From contig JASJCP010000065.1 in NCBI GenBank assembly GCA_030065935.1, positions 1-48,823 on the forward strand: a DNA stretch of 48,823 bases, given 5' to 3'. Source of the DNA: Xenococcaceae cyanobacterium MO_167.B27 (GTDB lineage: Bacteria > Cyanobacteriota > Cyanobacteriia > Cyanobacteriales > Xenococcaceae). Shown here piece after piece: positions 1 to 8,943 of this stretch. Position numbers and translations under genes: made by a program. The notes beneath the pieces were generated by a model. It searched no databases. It saw only the letters and a program-made list of their open reading frames with translations, and was not told the DNA's origin. The stretch's first letter is position 1, and each line of letters opens with the position of its first letter.

Positions 1-1
1 T

Positions 2-109
2 GAATCAGTTGCTCAGTTAGAAGATTTGTTAAATAAATTATTAAATGAGGGAGAACTAATTATTAAGTGGGGACGTAAAATTAAAAATAAAGGCAATGCT
101 GTTTATTAA
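2..109 (+). CDS. C-terminal end of an unidentified protein (partial, cut by window edge)
   Basis: An open frame enters from the left edge and ends with TAA at 107-109, giving 35 residues that include the stretch NKLLNEGELIIKWGRK. The composition (mixed charged and hydrophobic, lysine-rich end) looks like a real protein terminus. The family is not recognisable from this much sequence. Nothing follows it on the plus strand except transposon debris. Confidence 0.4.
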   Translation, partial: ESVAQLEDLLNKLLNEGELIIKWGRKIKNKGNAVY

Positions 110-127
110 ATTTAGCTGCGTAGCAGC

Positions 128-352
128 TTAGAAATAGATATCACGACTGCCAACAAGTTTAACCCTACCAATATTGTTTTTATCGGTAAAGGTGATATGC
201 TTTTTGGTCTGCTCATCTAGCTTCCAGCCAGATTGTTTGTATTCAACTGAACGAGAATGTTTTTTGAATTTAGGAAAGCCTTTCTTTCCTTTAATTTTCT
301 TTTTACAATTATCAAAAAACCTAGCAATACTAGACCAAGCTCGTTTACTTAA
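128..352 (-). pseudogene. IS200/IS605-type OrfB (TnpB-like) transposase, internal N-terminal fragment
   Basis: The minus-strand frame encodes a segment with AWSSIARFFDNCKKKIKGKK, then GFPKFKKHSRSVEYKQSGWK and a GRVKLVGSRD-like piece. This is the N-terminal region of cyanobacterial OrfB/TnpB proteins, where a basic GKKGFPKFKKH segment precedes the SGWKL strand. The frame stays open upstream to 457, but those codons no longer resemble a transposase. The RuvC-like catalytic core (DxG, E, D) and the zinc finger are absent, so this is a remnant of roughly 75 codons. A second, longer OrfB copy lies at the right end of the window and keeps the C-terminal half, but it is a different sequence. Confidence 0.7.
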
Positions 353-605
353 TATAAAAGGCTGTGGGCGGAGCAAGGGTGGACTTGCTTCACAGACAGC
401 ACAGCCTAAAATATGGAAATTAAATAATACAGTGATAGAAGATAATGTCCATTTCACATATGGTGTTAGGCAATATGAAAACAGAGCAATAATTTTGACC
501 TTCCAGCTTACACTAGTTGTATGTTTATTTATTTCCTCTAGTAAAAAATACCCGCAGAGCAGGCATTTGTTTGTACGAAAGACTACATAACACTGTAAAG
601 ATTTT

Positions 606-1115
606 TTATACAGAGACTTCGCTTAGTTGACGAGTCATATAATCAAAAGGCTCATCAATAAATGTGGTATCCTCAACGCCAGCATCACTAGCTATCTGTT
701 TAACTATATCTTTCATAATCTGGATACCAACAACAGTAGGACCAATAGGGACACCCAGAGAATTATAAGTTTCTCGCAATCCTTGCAATACTCTTTCGTC
801 TAAAACATTCATATCTCCAGCTACTAAAGCATAGCTAGCATAGCGTAAATAGTAGTCCATATCCCGCAGACAAGCAGAATAGCGACGAGTAGTATAGGCG
901 TTTCCCCCTGGACGGATTAATTCTGGTACTTGTTCAAAGAGTGCTAAACCAGCTTGGCGTACAATGGAAGCAGCATTTCCACTAATAGCAGTTGTAGCAG
1001 CTATTCTAGCAGTTCCAGATTGGAAGTATTCTTTTAAACTATCCATCGCATTGCGGTCGAGGTAACGACCACTCACATCATAACTTCTAATTAATTTAGT
1101 CACTGCGTCTCGCAT
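606..1115 (-). CDS. apcF: Allophycocyanin beta-18 subunit (phycobilisome core)
   Basis: A 169-residue phycobiliprotein of the globin-like phycocyanin fold. Visible signatures are the RPGGNAYTTRR segment (the Asn is the usual methylation site), RYSACLRDMDYYLRYA with the chromophore-binding Cys at about residue 82, and VLDERVLQGLRETYNSLGVP. The wording of these blocks fits ApcF rather than ApcB or CpcB. ApcF sits in the core basal cylinders next to ApcE and helps pass energy to photosystem II. The start is placed at the ATG at 1115, preceded on the minus strand by GGGAGA at a good distance; an in-frame TTG one codon upstream is less likely. The gene appears monocistronic, with about 190 bp between it and murJ, and marks the organism as a phycobilisome-containing cyanobacterium. 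Confidence 0.93.
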   Translation of the reverse strand: MRDAVTKLIRSYDVSGRYLDRNAMDSLKEYFQSGTARIAATTAISGNAASIVRQAGLALFEQVPELIRPGGNAYTTRRYSACLRDMDYYLRYASYALVAGDMNVLDERVLQGLRETYNSLGVPIGPTVVGIQIMKDIVKQIASDAGVEDTTFIDEPFDYMTRQLSEVSV

Positions 1116-1307
1116 CAAAAATTTCTCCCAACAGCAATTTTTTTAGTAGGCTGATATCAAGCCTGATTTTTATCTATTATCCCCCCATAATCCCACATAC
1201 TGGGACGCTCTATACGATTTGTTAACTACCATTAACTTCTATGTGAGTAATTAGCGCGGGAATGGGGAATAGGGACTGGGGAAGTAATACTTATTACTTA
1301 TTACTTA

Positions 1308-2906
1308 TTACCTACGGAGTTTCTGGCGAATGCGGATAGTTAGCATTTGCAACTCAGGTAATTTTAATTGCATAGCGATGCTAAAAAATATGACTACTGC
1401 CATCGCGCTACTTACTAATAATTCTCCTAAAAGTAGTATCAGGTTACTATTCCCAATAGAGTTTTCCCACATCCAGCTACATCCCCAACTTCCCAAGCTA
1501 GCTACAATAGTAGCAATCAGTAATCCTGAAAAGGCAAAACTCCATTGTGCAAGGGGTAAGCCATTGAGACGGCGATTAAGCAACCAGAGAAAAACCACCA
1601 TTGAGATAATATTAACTCCGATAGTTGCCATGACTAAACCAGGTGCAGCAAAAGCATTAACTAGTAAAAAGTCTAAAATACCATTGAGAAATATATTGAT
1701 AATACTGATCCGAAATGGGGTTTCTCCTTCTCCTAATGCGTAAAATATTCTCACTAAAACATCTCTAGCAAGATAGAAAAACAATCCTAAACCATAAGCT
1801 ACTAAAAGAGGGGCGACTAACCTAGCTGCATTGTCATCAAATTGCGATCGCTCGTAAATTAATTTTACTATAGGGAGTGCCAGAGACATAAAAATAGCTG
1901 TCAAGGGTAACATGGTAAGAGCAGTGAGAAATAACCCCTGACGAATTCTTACTTTTAATTCTCCCCAGTTTTCAGGTGCAGCAAGACGAGAAAAGACAGG
2001 AAGAAAGGGGACAAGAATCATATTAGAAATAATCCCCAAGGGAGTAAGAGCGATAAAATTGCCGTAGCGCATCGCAGCAGCAGCACCAGGAATAAAAGAA
2101 GCAAAAAAGAGGTCAGTATAAACATTAATTTGCAACATTCCTGAGGATAGAGTAGCAGGAAGCATTACTTTTAAAACATCCATTACCCCAGGAATGCGGA
2201 AGTTAAACCTTAATCGTAATTTTCCCATTCCTGATCGCCATTGGGCGACAAGTTGGGCAAGCCATTGTAAAATAGCTCCTGCTAGGGTTGCTCCTGCTAA
2301 AGCAACTGCTCCTACTTCTAGGTATTCTGGGGTATTGAGTCTTTCTCCTAATTGAAATAGCAACACCCCCATAGCAATCACAATAGTAATGCTAGAAAAC
2401 AGGGGACTAATACTGGGAAGTAGATAACTATCAGAAGCATTCAGCGTCCCAAAACCAATCCCAATCAACCCTGCTAACATAGCGACAGGTGCCATAATCT
2501 GTAGTTGTAAAATGGCAATGTCTCTTACTGATGCTTCTAAACCTGGAGCGAGTAAGTCAATAAAGGTACTGGCAAATAAGATTAAAATTACAGTTACGAT
2601 AAGTAGTAGAGTACTGACTATAGTGGTAACTGTCTCTACTATGGGTGCAGCTTCCGATTTATCCCTTTTCGATAAAACACTAACTAATGCACTGTGGAAA
2701 GGACCATTAATTCCACCTAGTAAAATTAGTAGAAAGCCTGGAATAACATAAGCATAAGCATAAGCATTAACTACTGTACCCACTCCAAAAGCAGCAGCAA
2801 TCAACTGCTCTCTTACTAACCCAAAAACTTTACTAATGAGGGTAGCAGCAGCAACAATACCAGCTATCCCTGCTAGAGAGCGAGATGTTTTTTGATTAAC
2901 AGACAC
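1308..2906 (-). CDS. murJ: Lipid II flippase MurJ (MviN)
   Basis: A 532-residue polytopic membrane protein of the MOP superfamily with about 14 hydrophobic segments. The N-terminus reads ATLISKVFGLVREQLIAAAF, a typical MurJ start, and later blocks such as PALLVAYGLGLFFYLARDVL-like segments and FYALGEGETPFRIS match the family. It flips lipid-linked peptidoglycan precursor across the plasma membrane. The start is GTG (GTGTCTGTTAAT). Length is normal for cyanobacterial MurJ. The intergenic DNA upstream is made of ATCAGTTATCAGT-type repeats, so no promoter could be called. Confidence 0.93.
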   Translation of the reverse strand: MSVNQKTSRSLAGIAGIVAAATLISKVFGLVREQLIAAAFGVGTVVNAYAYAYVIPGFLLILLGGINGPFHSALVSVLSKRDKSEAAPIVETVTTIVSTLLLIVTVILILFASTFIDLLAPGLEASVRDIAILQLQIMAPVAMLAGLIGIGFGTLNASDSYLLPSISPLFSSITIVIAMGVLLFQLGERLNTPEYLEVGAVALAGATLAGAILQWLAQLVAQWRSGMGKLRLRFNFRIPGVMDVLKVMLPATLSSGMLQINVYTDLFFASFIPGAAAAMRYGNFIALTPLGIISNMILVPFLPVFSRLAAPENWGELKVRIRQGLFLTALTMLPLTAIFMSLALPIVKLIYERSQFDDNAARLVAPLLVAYGLGLFFYLARDVLVRIFYALGEGETPFRISIINIFLNGILDFLLVNAFAAPGLVMATIGVNIISMVVFLWLLNRRLNGLPLAQWSFAFSGLLIATIVASLGSWGCSWMWENSIGNSNLILLLGELLVSSAMAVVIFFSIAMQLKLPELQMLTIRIRQKLRR

Positions 2907-2908
2907 AA

Positions 2909-2945
2909 TCAGTTATCAGTAAAAAGTTATCAGTTATCAGTAAAA
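2909..2945. repeat. Short tandem repeat (GTTATCA/AGTTATCAGT type)
   Basis: Three copies of CAGTTATCAGT-like units sit directly upstream of murJ. This is a typical cyanobacterial intergenic short tandem repeat. Related blocks occur near 4.25, 24.55, 34.93, 36.42 and 41.27 kb. Confidence 0.7.
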
Positions 2946-2964
2946 CCTAACCAACCATGAATAT

Positions 2965-3258
2965 TCAACCTAAGATCATAAACTTAATTTCAGGTATTAG
3001 GGGGTCTTCGACATAACCAACACCTTGATAGTTCCAACGTTGTAGGATACTTTTTAACTGAATAGGGGACACTGATTCTATGCTCAAGCGATCGCTCATA
3101 GATTGACCATGAGTATTAATATAACTTAAGGCTTCATAGTCGGCTTTAAATACTAGTAAATAGCTTACCGTTTCCGCAGAATCTTCTGATTGTATTCTGG
3201 CGACTAAATGTTTACCGTCTTTTTGCGATCGAATTAGATAACTGATTTGAGATAACAT
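2965..3258 (-). CDS. Small hypothetical protein, 97 aa
   Basis: The protein begins MLSQISYLIRSQKDGKHLVA and has no signal peptide or membrane segment. It alternates strands and helices (SYLLVFKADYEALSYINTHG, LSIESVSPIQLKSILQRWNY), suggesting a compact alpha/beta fold. It is of the size and character of small conserved cyanobacterial proteins, but I cannot assign a family. It shares direction with murJ and lies 59 bp upstream of it, divergent from the SDR gene on the other side. Confidence 0.65.
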   Translation of the reverse strand: MLSQISYLIRSQKDGKHLVARIQSEDSAETVSYLLVFKADYEALSYINTHGQSMSDRLSIESVSPIQLKSILQRWNYQGVGYVEDPLIPEIKFMILG

Positions 3259-3345
3259 TAAGATTATTAAAAAGCGAGCTATGCTATACAGGCAACAGAT
3301 ACATATATAACTCTAAACTAAAAATTTACTTTTGCAAGAACTCGT

Positions 3346-4227
3346 ATGAAAAAATTGTTAGTCACGGGAGCAAGTGGCTTTTTAGGCTGGAATTTATGTC
3401 ATGTGGCAAAACAAAACTGGCAAGTTTCTGGAACATATTTTACTAACTCTGTCGCCCTAGATGATGTTGATTTCTACAAAGTTAACCTGACTGACTACAC
3501 AGCTTTAAAACAATTTTTAACAACGCTTCAACCTGATGCGGTAATTCATCTTGCAGCAGCTTCTAAACCTAACTTTTGTCAGACTAATGCTGAAATATCC
3601 TACAGCATTAATGTTACTGCTTCTGTTTATTTAGCTCAACTATGTGCAGCAGTAAATATTCCCTTTGTCTTTACTTCTACAGATTTAGTATTTGATGGTC
3701 AAGATTCTTTTTATAAAGAAAGTGATTCTGTTTCTCCTATCTGTATTTATGGAGAACATAAAGTAATAGCAGAACAAAAAATACAGGAGATTTATCCTGT
3801 TGCAGCCTTATGCAGAATGCCTTTAATGTTTGGTCTTCCTTCTCCTGTAGCCAAGAGTTTTATTCAAGGTTTTATTAAAACTTTAAAATCCCAACAAGAA
3901 CTTAATTTATTTGTGGATGAGTTTCGGACTCCTGTAAGTGCAACTACCGCAGCCCAAGGATTATTACTCGCTCTGGAAAAACAAGTACAGGGTATTTTGC
4001 ATCTAGGAGGAAAAGAAAGAATATCTCGTTATGAATTTGGTTTATTACTAGCAAAAATTTGTCACTTAAATTCCGATTTAATTGTACAAGGAAAACAACA
4101 AGATTTGGTCATGGCTGCACCGCGTTCTCCTGACACTTCTTTAGATAGTAGTAAAGCTTGGCAACTTGGTTATCAAACTTTATCTTTACAAGAAGAATTA
4201 ATAGCGATGTCAGATTTGATTATCTAG
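3346..4227 (+). CDS. RmlD-like SDR family oxidoreductase (NAD(P)-dependent sugar reductase/epimerase fold)
   Basis: A 293-residue extended short-chain dehydrogenase. The nucleotide-binding motif GASGFLGWNL is near the N-terminus, followed by the HLAAASKP strand, the TSTDLVFDG segment, and the catalytic tyrosine/lysine pair in CIYGEHKVIAEQK (YxxxK). This layout is that of the RmlD substrate-binding family, whose founding member reduces dTDP-4-keto-rhamnose. A true rhamnose operon (rmlABC) is not present nearby, so the substrate is unknown. It stands alone, converging on the AOS cluster with a transposase relic in between. Bacterial ceramide operons carry an SDR reductase (CerR), but linking this gene to the cluster is speculation. 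Confidence 0.8.
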   Translation: MKKLLVTGASGFLGWNLCHVAKQNWQVSGTYFTNSVALDDVDFYKVNLTDYTALKQFLTTLQPDAVIHLAAASKPNFCQTNAEISYSINVTASVYLAQLCAAVNIPFVFTSTDLVFDGQDSFYKESDSVSPICIYGEHKVIAEQKIQEIYPVAALCRMPLMFGLPSPVAKSFIQGFIKTLKSQQELNLFVDEFRTPVSATTAAQGLLLALEKQVQGILHLGGKERISRYEFGLLLAKICHLNSDLIVQGKQQDLVMAAPRSPDTSLDSSKAWQLGYQTLSLQEELIAMSDLII

Positions 4228-4248
4228 AAGCTAGCAAGAACAGTTTAA

Positions 4249-4277
4249 GTAGTTAGTAGTTAGTAGTTAGTAGTTAT
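4249..4277. repeat. Heptanucleotide tandem repeat (TTAGTAG)n
   Basis: Four tandem copies of a 7-bp unit TTAGTAG lie just after the SDR gene. This is a classic cyanobacterial short tandem repeat and overlaps the 3' end of a decayed transposase fragment. Confidence 0.8.
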
Positions 4278-4547
4278 TCCTCTTTGGTGATTTAGCTGAG
4301 GCATAGCGATCGCATTATTAAGGCAAAAAATCTTATAAACTAAAAAATAATCGATCTGCGGAACATCAAAAGGTAGAGTTTTTCTACTTTTGAATTTAAT
4401 GGGAAATGGAGACCGACGTGCTAGTTCTTCTAGCCTAAATGTTTTCAAGTTTTGAAGTAGATTGAGTACAATTAATAGTATGAGATACTGAGGGTAATTA
4501 AACTGTTTTTCGAGGTGTTTTCTATATATTTCAGGGAGTTCAAGCAT
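4260..4547 (-). pseudogene. IS4-like transposase, N-terminal fragment
   Basis: The first ~55 residues (LPEIYRKHLEKQFNYPQYLI, then LNLLQNLKTFRLEELARRSP) resemble the helical N-terminus of IS4-like transposases that also have the WYG...FDLKD core. After the FKSRK segment the similarity is lost, so the rest of the 95-codon frame is out-of-phase or scrambled sequence. No catalytic residues remain. The C-terminal half of an element of the same general family lies at 18.7-19.4 kb on the opposite strand, but nothing shows that they come from one copy. Confidence 0.5.
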
Positions 4548-4753
4548 CTTATTCTCAACAAGTCTATCTTATTGATAACAGTGTCTCATCTTTTGGGAAC
4601 TCATGGGCTTCAATTAGCGTTCGCTTTTGGCTTCTGACCTTCTCTGTAGTCCCCCCAGCAACATTTTTGAATTCACCCATGATTGTTGTCCTCTCAATAT
4701 ATCAAAATCAGTTACAAGAAGTTTTAACTCCTTGTCAGGAAAGGGCTTTTAGG

Positions 4754-7204
4754 TTACAGTGCAATGGACTCAAGTACCGCTTGACTGTATTGATCGAGAG
4801 ACTGCACATATGCACACATGGGATAAGGTCTTGCACCAACTTTTTTCTTTTCCAGAACTGCTGTATAACCTAAACCTAATGTATTACATTGGAGTTGTCG
4901 CGCCCGTTGTACAGTTTGATAGAGAATTTGTTTATAAGTATTGTGGGATGTTAAGTATTCATAGTCCAATCCCACAATTAAAGCGGAATATACCCCTGCA
5001 CTGACAAAACTGAACATAACCGCTACTGGTTTTTCTTCCGCTAAGGAGAGGGGATCGTCTTTGAGATAAAGTCGCATCATATCGTAGTCAGGATGGCGAC
5101 AAATAGCTTTAAAAAAGGCAAAAGGGAGGCGATAAACGTTTATTTCGTAGCCTTTTTGATGAACTTGGCAATATAGTTCATAACTGTGGCGGATTTCGGT
5201 GTCTGACATAGGAGAATCTACAACGACTTTAAATTGAGATTCATAAGCCAGAATTTCTTTTTTCACGTTGTAGCGATATTTGCGCCCTAATCGCTTTATA
5301 TACTCTTCATGGGTTTGCCATGATAAATCCTGCATTACACAAGCATCTAGTAGGGGTAACTGCACAAAACCAAGCTCAAACATGGTGTTTTTCAGTTCTT
5401 CGTCATCGTTCGTGGAGAAGTCTCTTAATAACACCTGAGAAGCTTGATATTCTCTAACAGTATTTGAAATTTGGTCGATGAGTAAACGGAGTGCTTTTTT
5501 CCAGTAGGGATGTTGTCGATTAAGGAAAAGATGTTCCCCCTCAGAAATCGGACATCCGAGCATGACTGCTTTGGTAGTGAGATAGTCGGGATCGTGAGCG
5601 CGAATGGCTTCAACTTTTTGGGAGACTGCACCAGGTGAAAGCATATCTTCTTTGATTTTGGCACAACTATAAAATGTGGCTAAGACAATGTTTTTATGTT
5701 CATCTCGCACGACAAAATAGAAGAAGTCCCATTGATTTTCTGGTTGATTCTCTTTCGAGCTAAAAATCTGCTCGAATAACTGAATACTGGAGTAAGTGAA
5801 GTTTCCTTTAGTTGCAAATAAATTATCCCATTCCTCAGCGTTAATTTCTGCCAGGTTACGCGTGAATTGGACATTGAGTTGAGGCTCAGAATGAGCTTGG
5901 GGAAAAACTGTAAGAAATTTTGACTTAATTTGCTTAACTTCAAATTCAGGAATATTAAAGTTTTTGGCTACATCCTGTTGTGTGAAACCATACTCTTTTA
6001 AAACTAAAGGATAATGGTAAGCAATTCTCTCCAGAAGCCGATCAATATCACTTTTGAGAATATGACGAGTCAGGGTAAAGCGGATTCCTCCTTGTTTCAT
6101 GGGTGTTGCTGGAAAACCAGCACAATTAACAAAAAAGCCATCTTCAATGACTTTTCCTACGAAACTTTGAGTTGGTTTTACTAAACCAACTGGAATAAAA
6201 AAGATAGGACTGTTGTTAATTTCAACTTGAGGCAAATTGAATTCAGCTATTTTCTGATTGGTGTAATCAATGAGTTCGGCTAACTCATTTTGATAGGTTT
6301 CAATGCGATCGCATAAGTGGAGTTTCGCCGAGGCGATCGCACTTCCCAGCATGGGCGGTTGAATCGGACCCGAAAAGATCATAGTACTCCCACAGTTTTT
6401 TACCTGACTGGCAAAAGTTTCATTGGGAAAAACTAAGGCACCTCCTGCACTGGCAAAGGCTTTATTCAAGGAAACAGCTAAAACCATTTTCGGGTGATGC
6501 TCAATTTGACTGCGCACATAACCCTTACCATTTTTCCCAGTCCAACTCATCCCATGAGCATCATCAATATACAAGTAAAGCTGCTCGTAAGTGTCCAATA
6601 AACGTACTAATTCTGGGAGGGGAGCAACATCTCCATACATGGAGTAAACGCCATCGGCTAAGTACCAAATTTTATCGTATTTGTTTTTAATTTTTTTGAT
6701 GGTTTCTTCCAGTTGCTCCATCTGGTTATGGCGAATTACCTCAACATTAACGCCACGGGCTTTGGGAACTTGTGCAGCCATTTGCACACTGGAATGGACT
6801 TGATGATCCAGAAGAATACAGTCATTATCGCCAATTAAGGTGGGTAAAGCGGATAAATGTCCTAAAGTAGTGCTGGCTGCTACTAAAACAGGTTGAGTAA
6901 AGATTTCTTGTAATAGGGTTTCCAGTTGTTGATAAAGTCCTACAGCAACGTAAGTCCGAGAGGAAGAAAATTGTGTTCCGTATTTCTGAACCGCTTGAAC
7001 CACTCCCTCAATCAAGGCAGGATGTTGTTCTAATCCTAAATAACTACAAGAACCAAAGTTAACATAATTACGAGATTTGAGGGAAATGATCCGACCATTG
7101 AGGGATTCATTATCGGTGAAGTGTTGATTTAAACCCTGATTAAATCCATCTCGGACAATTTTATCAACGGTTTTGATCCAATGAGCATGAAGATTCTTAG
7201 CCAT
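4754..7204 (-). CDS. Fusion of PLP-dependent alpha-oxoamine synthase with GNAT/FemAB-like N-acyltransferase
   Basis: An 816-residue two-domain enzyme. Residues ~45-400 form a fold-type I alpha-oxoamine synthase (relatives: serine palmitoyltransferase, BioF, KBL, CqsA). Visible are the GSCSYLGL start block, LDHQVHSSVQ (His stacking on PLP), YIDDAHGMS (Asp-x-x-His) and SLNKAFASAGG with the Schiff-base Lys at about 248. Residues ~440-816 form a GNAT/FemAB-like acyltransferase (blocks LGRKYRYNVKKEILA, YELYCQVHQKGYEINVYRLP and a C-terminal GLGYTAVLEKKKVGARPYP). The first domain would condense an acyl thioester with an amino acid and release CO2; the second could acylate the amine. A start ATG follows an AGAGGT ribosome site. 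It is the last gene of the FAAL-ACP cluster and has its own copy of the direct-repeat motif 110-127 bp upstream. Confidence 0.88.
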   Translation of the reverse strand: MAKNLHAHWIKTVDKIVRDGFNQGLNQHFTDNESLNGRIISLKSRNYVNFGSCSYLGLEQHPALIEGVVQAVQKYGTQFSSSRTYVAVGLYQQLETLLQEIFTQPVLVAASTTLGHLSALPTLIGDNDCILLDHQVHSSVQMAAQVPKARGVNVEVIRHNQMEQLEETIKKIKNKYDKIWYLADGVYSMYGDVAPLPELVRLLDTYEQLYLYIDDAHGMSWTGKNGKGYVRSQIEHHPKMVLAVSLNKAFASAGGALVFPNETFASQVKNCGSTMIFSGPIQPPMLGSAIASAKLHLCDRIETYQNELAELIDYTNQKIAEFNLPQVEINNSPIFFIPVGLVKPTQSFVGKVIEDGFFVNCAGFPATPMKQGGIRFTLTRHILKSDIDRLLERIAYHYPLVLKEYGFTQQDVAKNFNIPEFEVKQIKSKFLTVFPQAHSEPQLNVQFTRNLAEINAEEWDNLFATKGNFTYSSIQLFEQIFSSKENQPENQWDFFYFVVRDEHKNIVLATFYSCAKIKEDMLSPGAVSQKVEAIRAHDPDYLTTKAVMLGCPISEGEHLFLNRQHPYWKKALRLLIDQISNTVREYQASQVLLRDFSTNDDEELKNTMFELGFVQLPLLDACVMQDLSWQTHEEYIKRLGRKYRYNVKKEILAYESQFKVVVDSPMSDTEIRHSYELYCQVHQKGYEINVYRLPFAFFKAICRHPDYDMMRLYLKDDPLSLAEEKPVAVMFSFVSAGVYSALIVGLDYEYLTSHNTYKQILYQTVQRARQLQCNTLGLGYTAVLEKKKVGARPYPMCAYVQSLDQYSQAVLESIAL

Positions 7205-7574
7205 GATGCTTACCTCTTGTGAATTGTTGTTTGTGGGGGTCTTGTTATATCGCCCTGTTTCCTTGAGTTGATACCACTATCGCAATAATTATTAGACTGT
7301 AACAGGGAATTGTTCAGGTACTTTTTCAGGTGTTAAAAATACCAACTTGGTTTTTGAATTGATTTTGAGTTTTCTAGATAGATTTGAGTTGACATATTTC
7401 CTCATTTTGTTGAAATTTCTTGGTTTTATTTTTAACTTCTAAATCATTTGATCGTTAGCTCGGATTAATCTATTTGTTGTTATCGGTATATCGATCAGGA
7501 GCTAATACCCAAAAATAGGTTGATTAACTAATTTACTTTATTTGCTGCTTCTATTTTTAGGTTAGAACCAAAAG
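7205..7574 (-). promoter_or_regulatory. Upstream region of the AOS-GNAT gene with direct-repeat operator
   Basis: A 370-bp gene-free stretch. On the plus strand TTCAGGT occurs at 7313-7319 and again at 7325-7331 (12-bp period), so on the coding strand it reads ACCTGAAAAAGTACCTGAA. The same arrangement precedes the ACP and FAAL genes. A -10 box equivalent to the TAATAC seen at those two promoters is not clear here. The rest of the stretch is AT-rich and unremarkable. Confidence 0.55.
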
Positions 7575-8621
7575 TTAAGCACACACTTCCATAACTTTCT
7601 TCCTTTTCCGTTTTACTAACTTTAGAAGCTTTTCAAGGGATAATTTGTGCAAATCTACCACAAAATATGTCATACCCCATTCATTTTGACAGAATTCATG
7701 TATCTTCCTTGCAGTATCAGAAGAATAACCTCGCTCATTTCCAGCTTCTCTAAATAACTTAACCGCATGGGAAAGCATTTTTGTCTTCTCAGAAAAAGTT
7801 GTATTAGTACACTTTTGTGGCTCATTATCCTCATAAAGATATATCTTTTTTTTGTTGTAACTATAATGAGCCACAATAAACATCACAGGCTCATCATGGG
7901 CATTGTTCAACATCTGAAAGATTTTTGAGACAAGACCAAATGAGCCAGCACTACTTGTCTGTGCTTCCCAAAATCGTTTGTTCGATTTTTTCGCCTTTTC
8001 CAAGGACTTGACAAGTATTAAAAAGGCTTTATATCCATTCCGTTCATAAGGATTGGTTGCAAGACAAGCAACAAGTATGGTTTGATCTGTTGAATAATTC
8101 AGATTCTTAAGCTGAGTACTCTTTTGACGGACTTCACTTATGAATGATTCCCAAAGAATAGGGCCTAATAAGAGATTATAGGTTTTACTTTCCACCAATA
8201 AGCCTACCTCATCTCTCTTTGATTTTTTCCACAGTAATCTTGGTAGAACTTTAATAATAGAGGTGAGATAATCCATAACAATCATCGCAATGATATTTGT
8301 TATGAGATATGGGGTCTTCATATTCTGGTCTGCATCATATGCAAATAAAACACTATTAATCTGATTCTCAGACTTTGTTGACTTAAGATAAATACTTTGT
8401 TCTTGATGAATATAACTTTTTAACCCGTTCTCCATCATCTGAGAAAATCTCATTACATACTGTTTTTGACGAATCGGGTTAGAACCCACTATTGTTTTTA
8501 TCAACTCTTTTGACAAGACTTCCCCTTTTATAGGATGAAAATACGATCGAGCCAAGAGAGCTACTGCTGCTTTCGTTTCTTTTTTACCAATTGTTACAAT
8601 GTTGTCATAGAAATTATTCAT
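7575..8621 (-). CDS. GNAT-like protein of unknown substrate in the FAAL cluster, 348 aa
   Basis: I do not recognise a named family, but the layout suggests a GNAT acyltransferase. The N-terminal ETKAAVALLARSYFHPIKGE and following YVMRFSQMMENGLKSY resemble the opening helices of GNAT proteins. Then TDQTILVACLATNPYERNGY sits where the beta4/acyl-CoA loop would be, and RFWEAQTSSAGSFGLVSKIF looks like the beta5-alpha4 block. The canonical Q/RxxGxG/A loop is degenerate (YERNGYKA), so activity is uncertain. The C-terminal ~100 residues (KKIYLYEDNEPQK, lysine-rich tail) are unassigned. The gene lies between the AurF-like fragment (12 bp upstream) and the AOS-GNAT gene. Confidence 0.5.
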   Translation of the reverse strand: MNNFYDNIVTIGKKETKAAVALLARSYFHPIKGEVLSKELIKTIVGSNPIRQKQYVMRFSQMMENGLKSYIHQEQSIYLKSTKSENQINSVLFAYDADQNMKTPYLITNIIAMIVMDYLTSIIKVLPRLLWKKSKRDEVGLLVESKTYNLLLGPILWESFISEVRQKSTQLKNLNYSTDQTILVACLATNPYERNGYKAFLILVKSLEKAKKSNKRFWEAQTSSAGSFGLVSKIFQMLNNAHDEPVMFIVAHYSYNKKKIYLYEDNEPQKCTNTTFSEKTKMLSHAVKLFREAGNERGYSSDTARKIHEFCQNEWGMTYFVVDLHKLSLEKLLKLVKRKRKKVMEVCA

Positions 8622-8633
8622 GATGAAAAAGTA

Positions 8634-8882
8634 TTAATTAAACAAATACAATGACAGTCTGGATAGCAATAACTTATCCTGATCGTACATAGGAGTTCCA
8701 ATAGAATAAAGAAAATTGGGGGCACTCCAATAATGATTTTTATCTTTTTCATCCTGAAAATTTTGAGTTAAATTCTTGATTTTGTCTGTACAATCAGATT
8801 CCAAATTATTTTGATGATTTTTGGCTAAAGTTTTGATGACATTTTTCCCAGTTCTTGATATCGAATTAGCTGCAATAGTCAT
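8634..8882 (-). CDS. Small protein, possibly the N-terminal remnant of an AurF-like diiron oxygenase
   Basis: This 82-residue frame ends in NHYWSAPNFLYSIGTPMYDQ followed by a short helix. The pattern W..P..F..L.GTP.YDQ resembles the N-terminus of cyanobacterial AurF-type diiron N-oxygenases, which normally continue for another 200 residues with the E/ExxH metal ligands. None of those ligands is present here, and the next gene does not supply them. It could be a truncated gene or a genuine short accessory protein. It is spaced 61 bp from the ACP gene upstream and 12 bp from the next gene, consistent with co-transcription. Confidence 0.4.
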   Translation of the reverse strand: MTIAANSISRTGKNVIKTLAKNHQNNLESDCTDKIKNLTQNFQDEKDKNHYWSAPNFLYSIGTPMYDQDKLLLSRLSLYLFN

Positions 8883-8943
8883 GATTAATTTCCAGTCTGC
8901 TTGAAAGATAATGATTGAAAATTTAGGCTGAGATGCTAGATTT

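Noticed and set aside
174-590. 138-codon plus-strand frame
   Set aside because: It runs antisense to an OrfB fragment and reads as a shadow with Cys/Phe-rich, low-quality text.
1330-1743. 137-codon plus-strand frame inside murJ
   Set aside because: Antisense to a clear MurJ gene; no ribosome site or family similarity.
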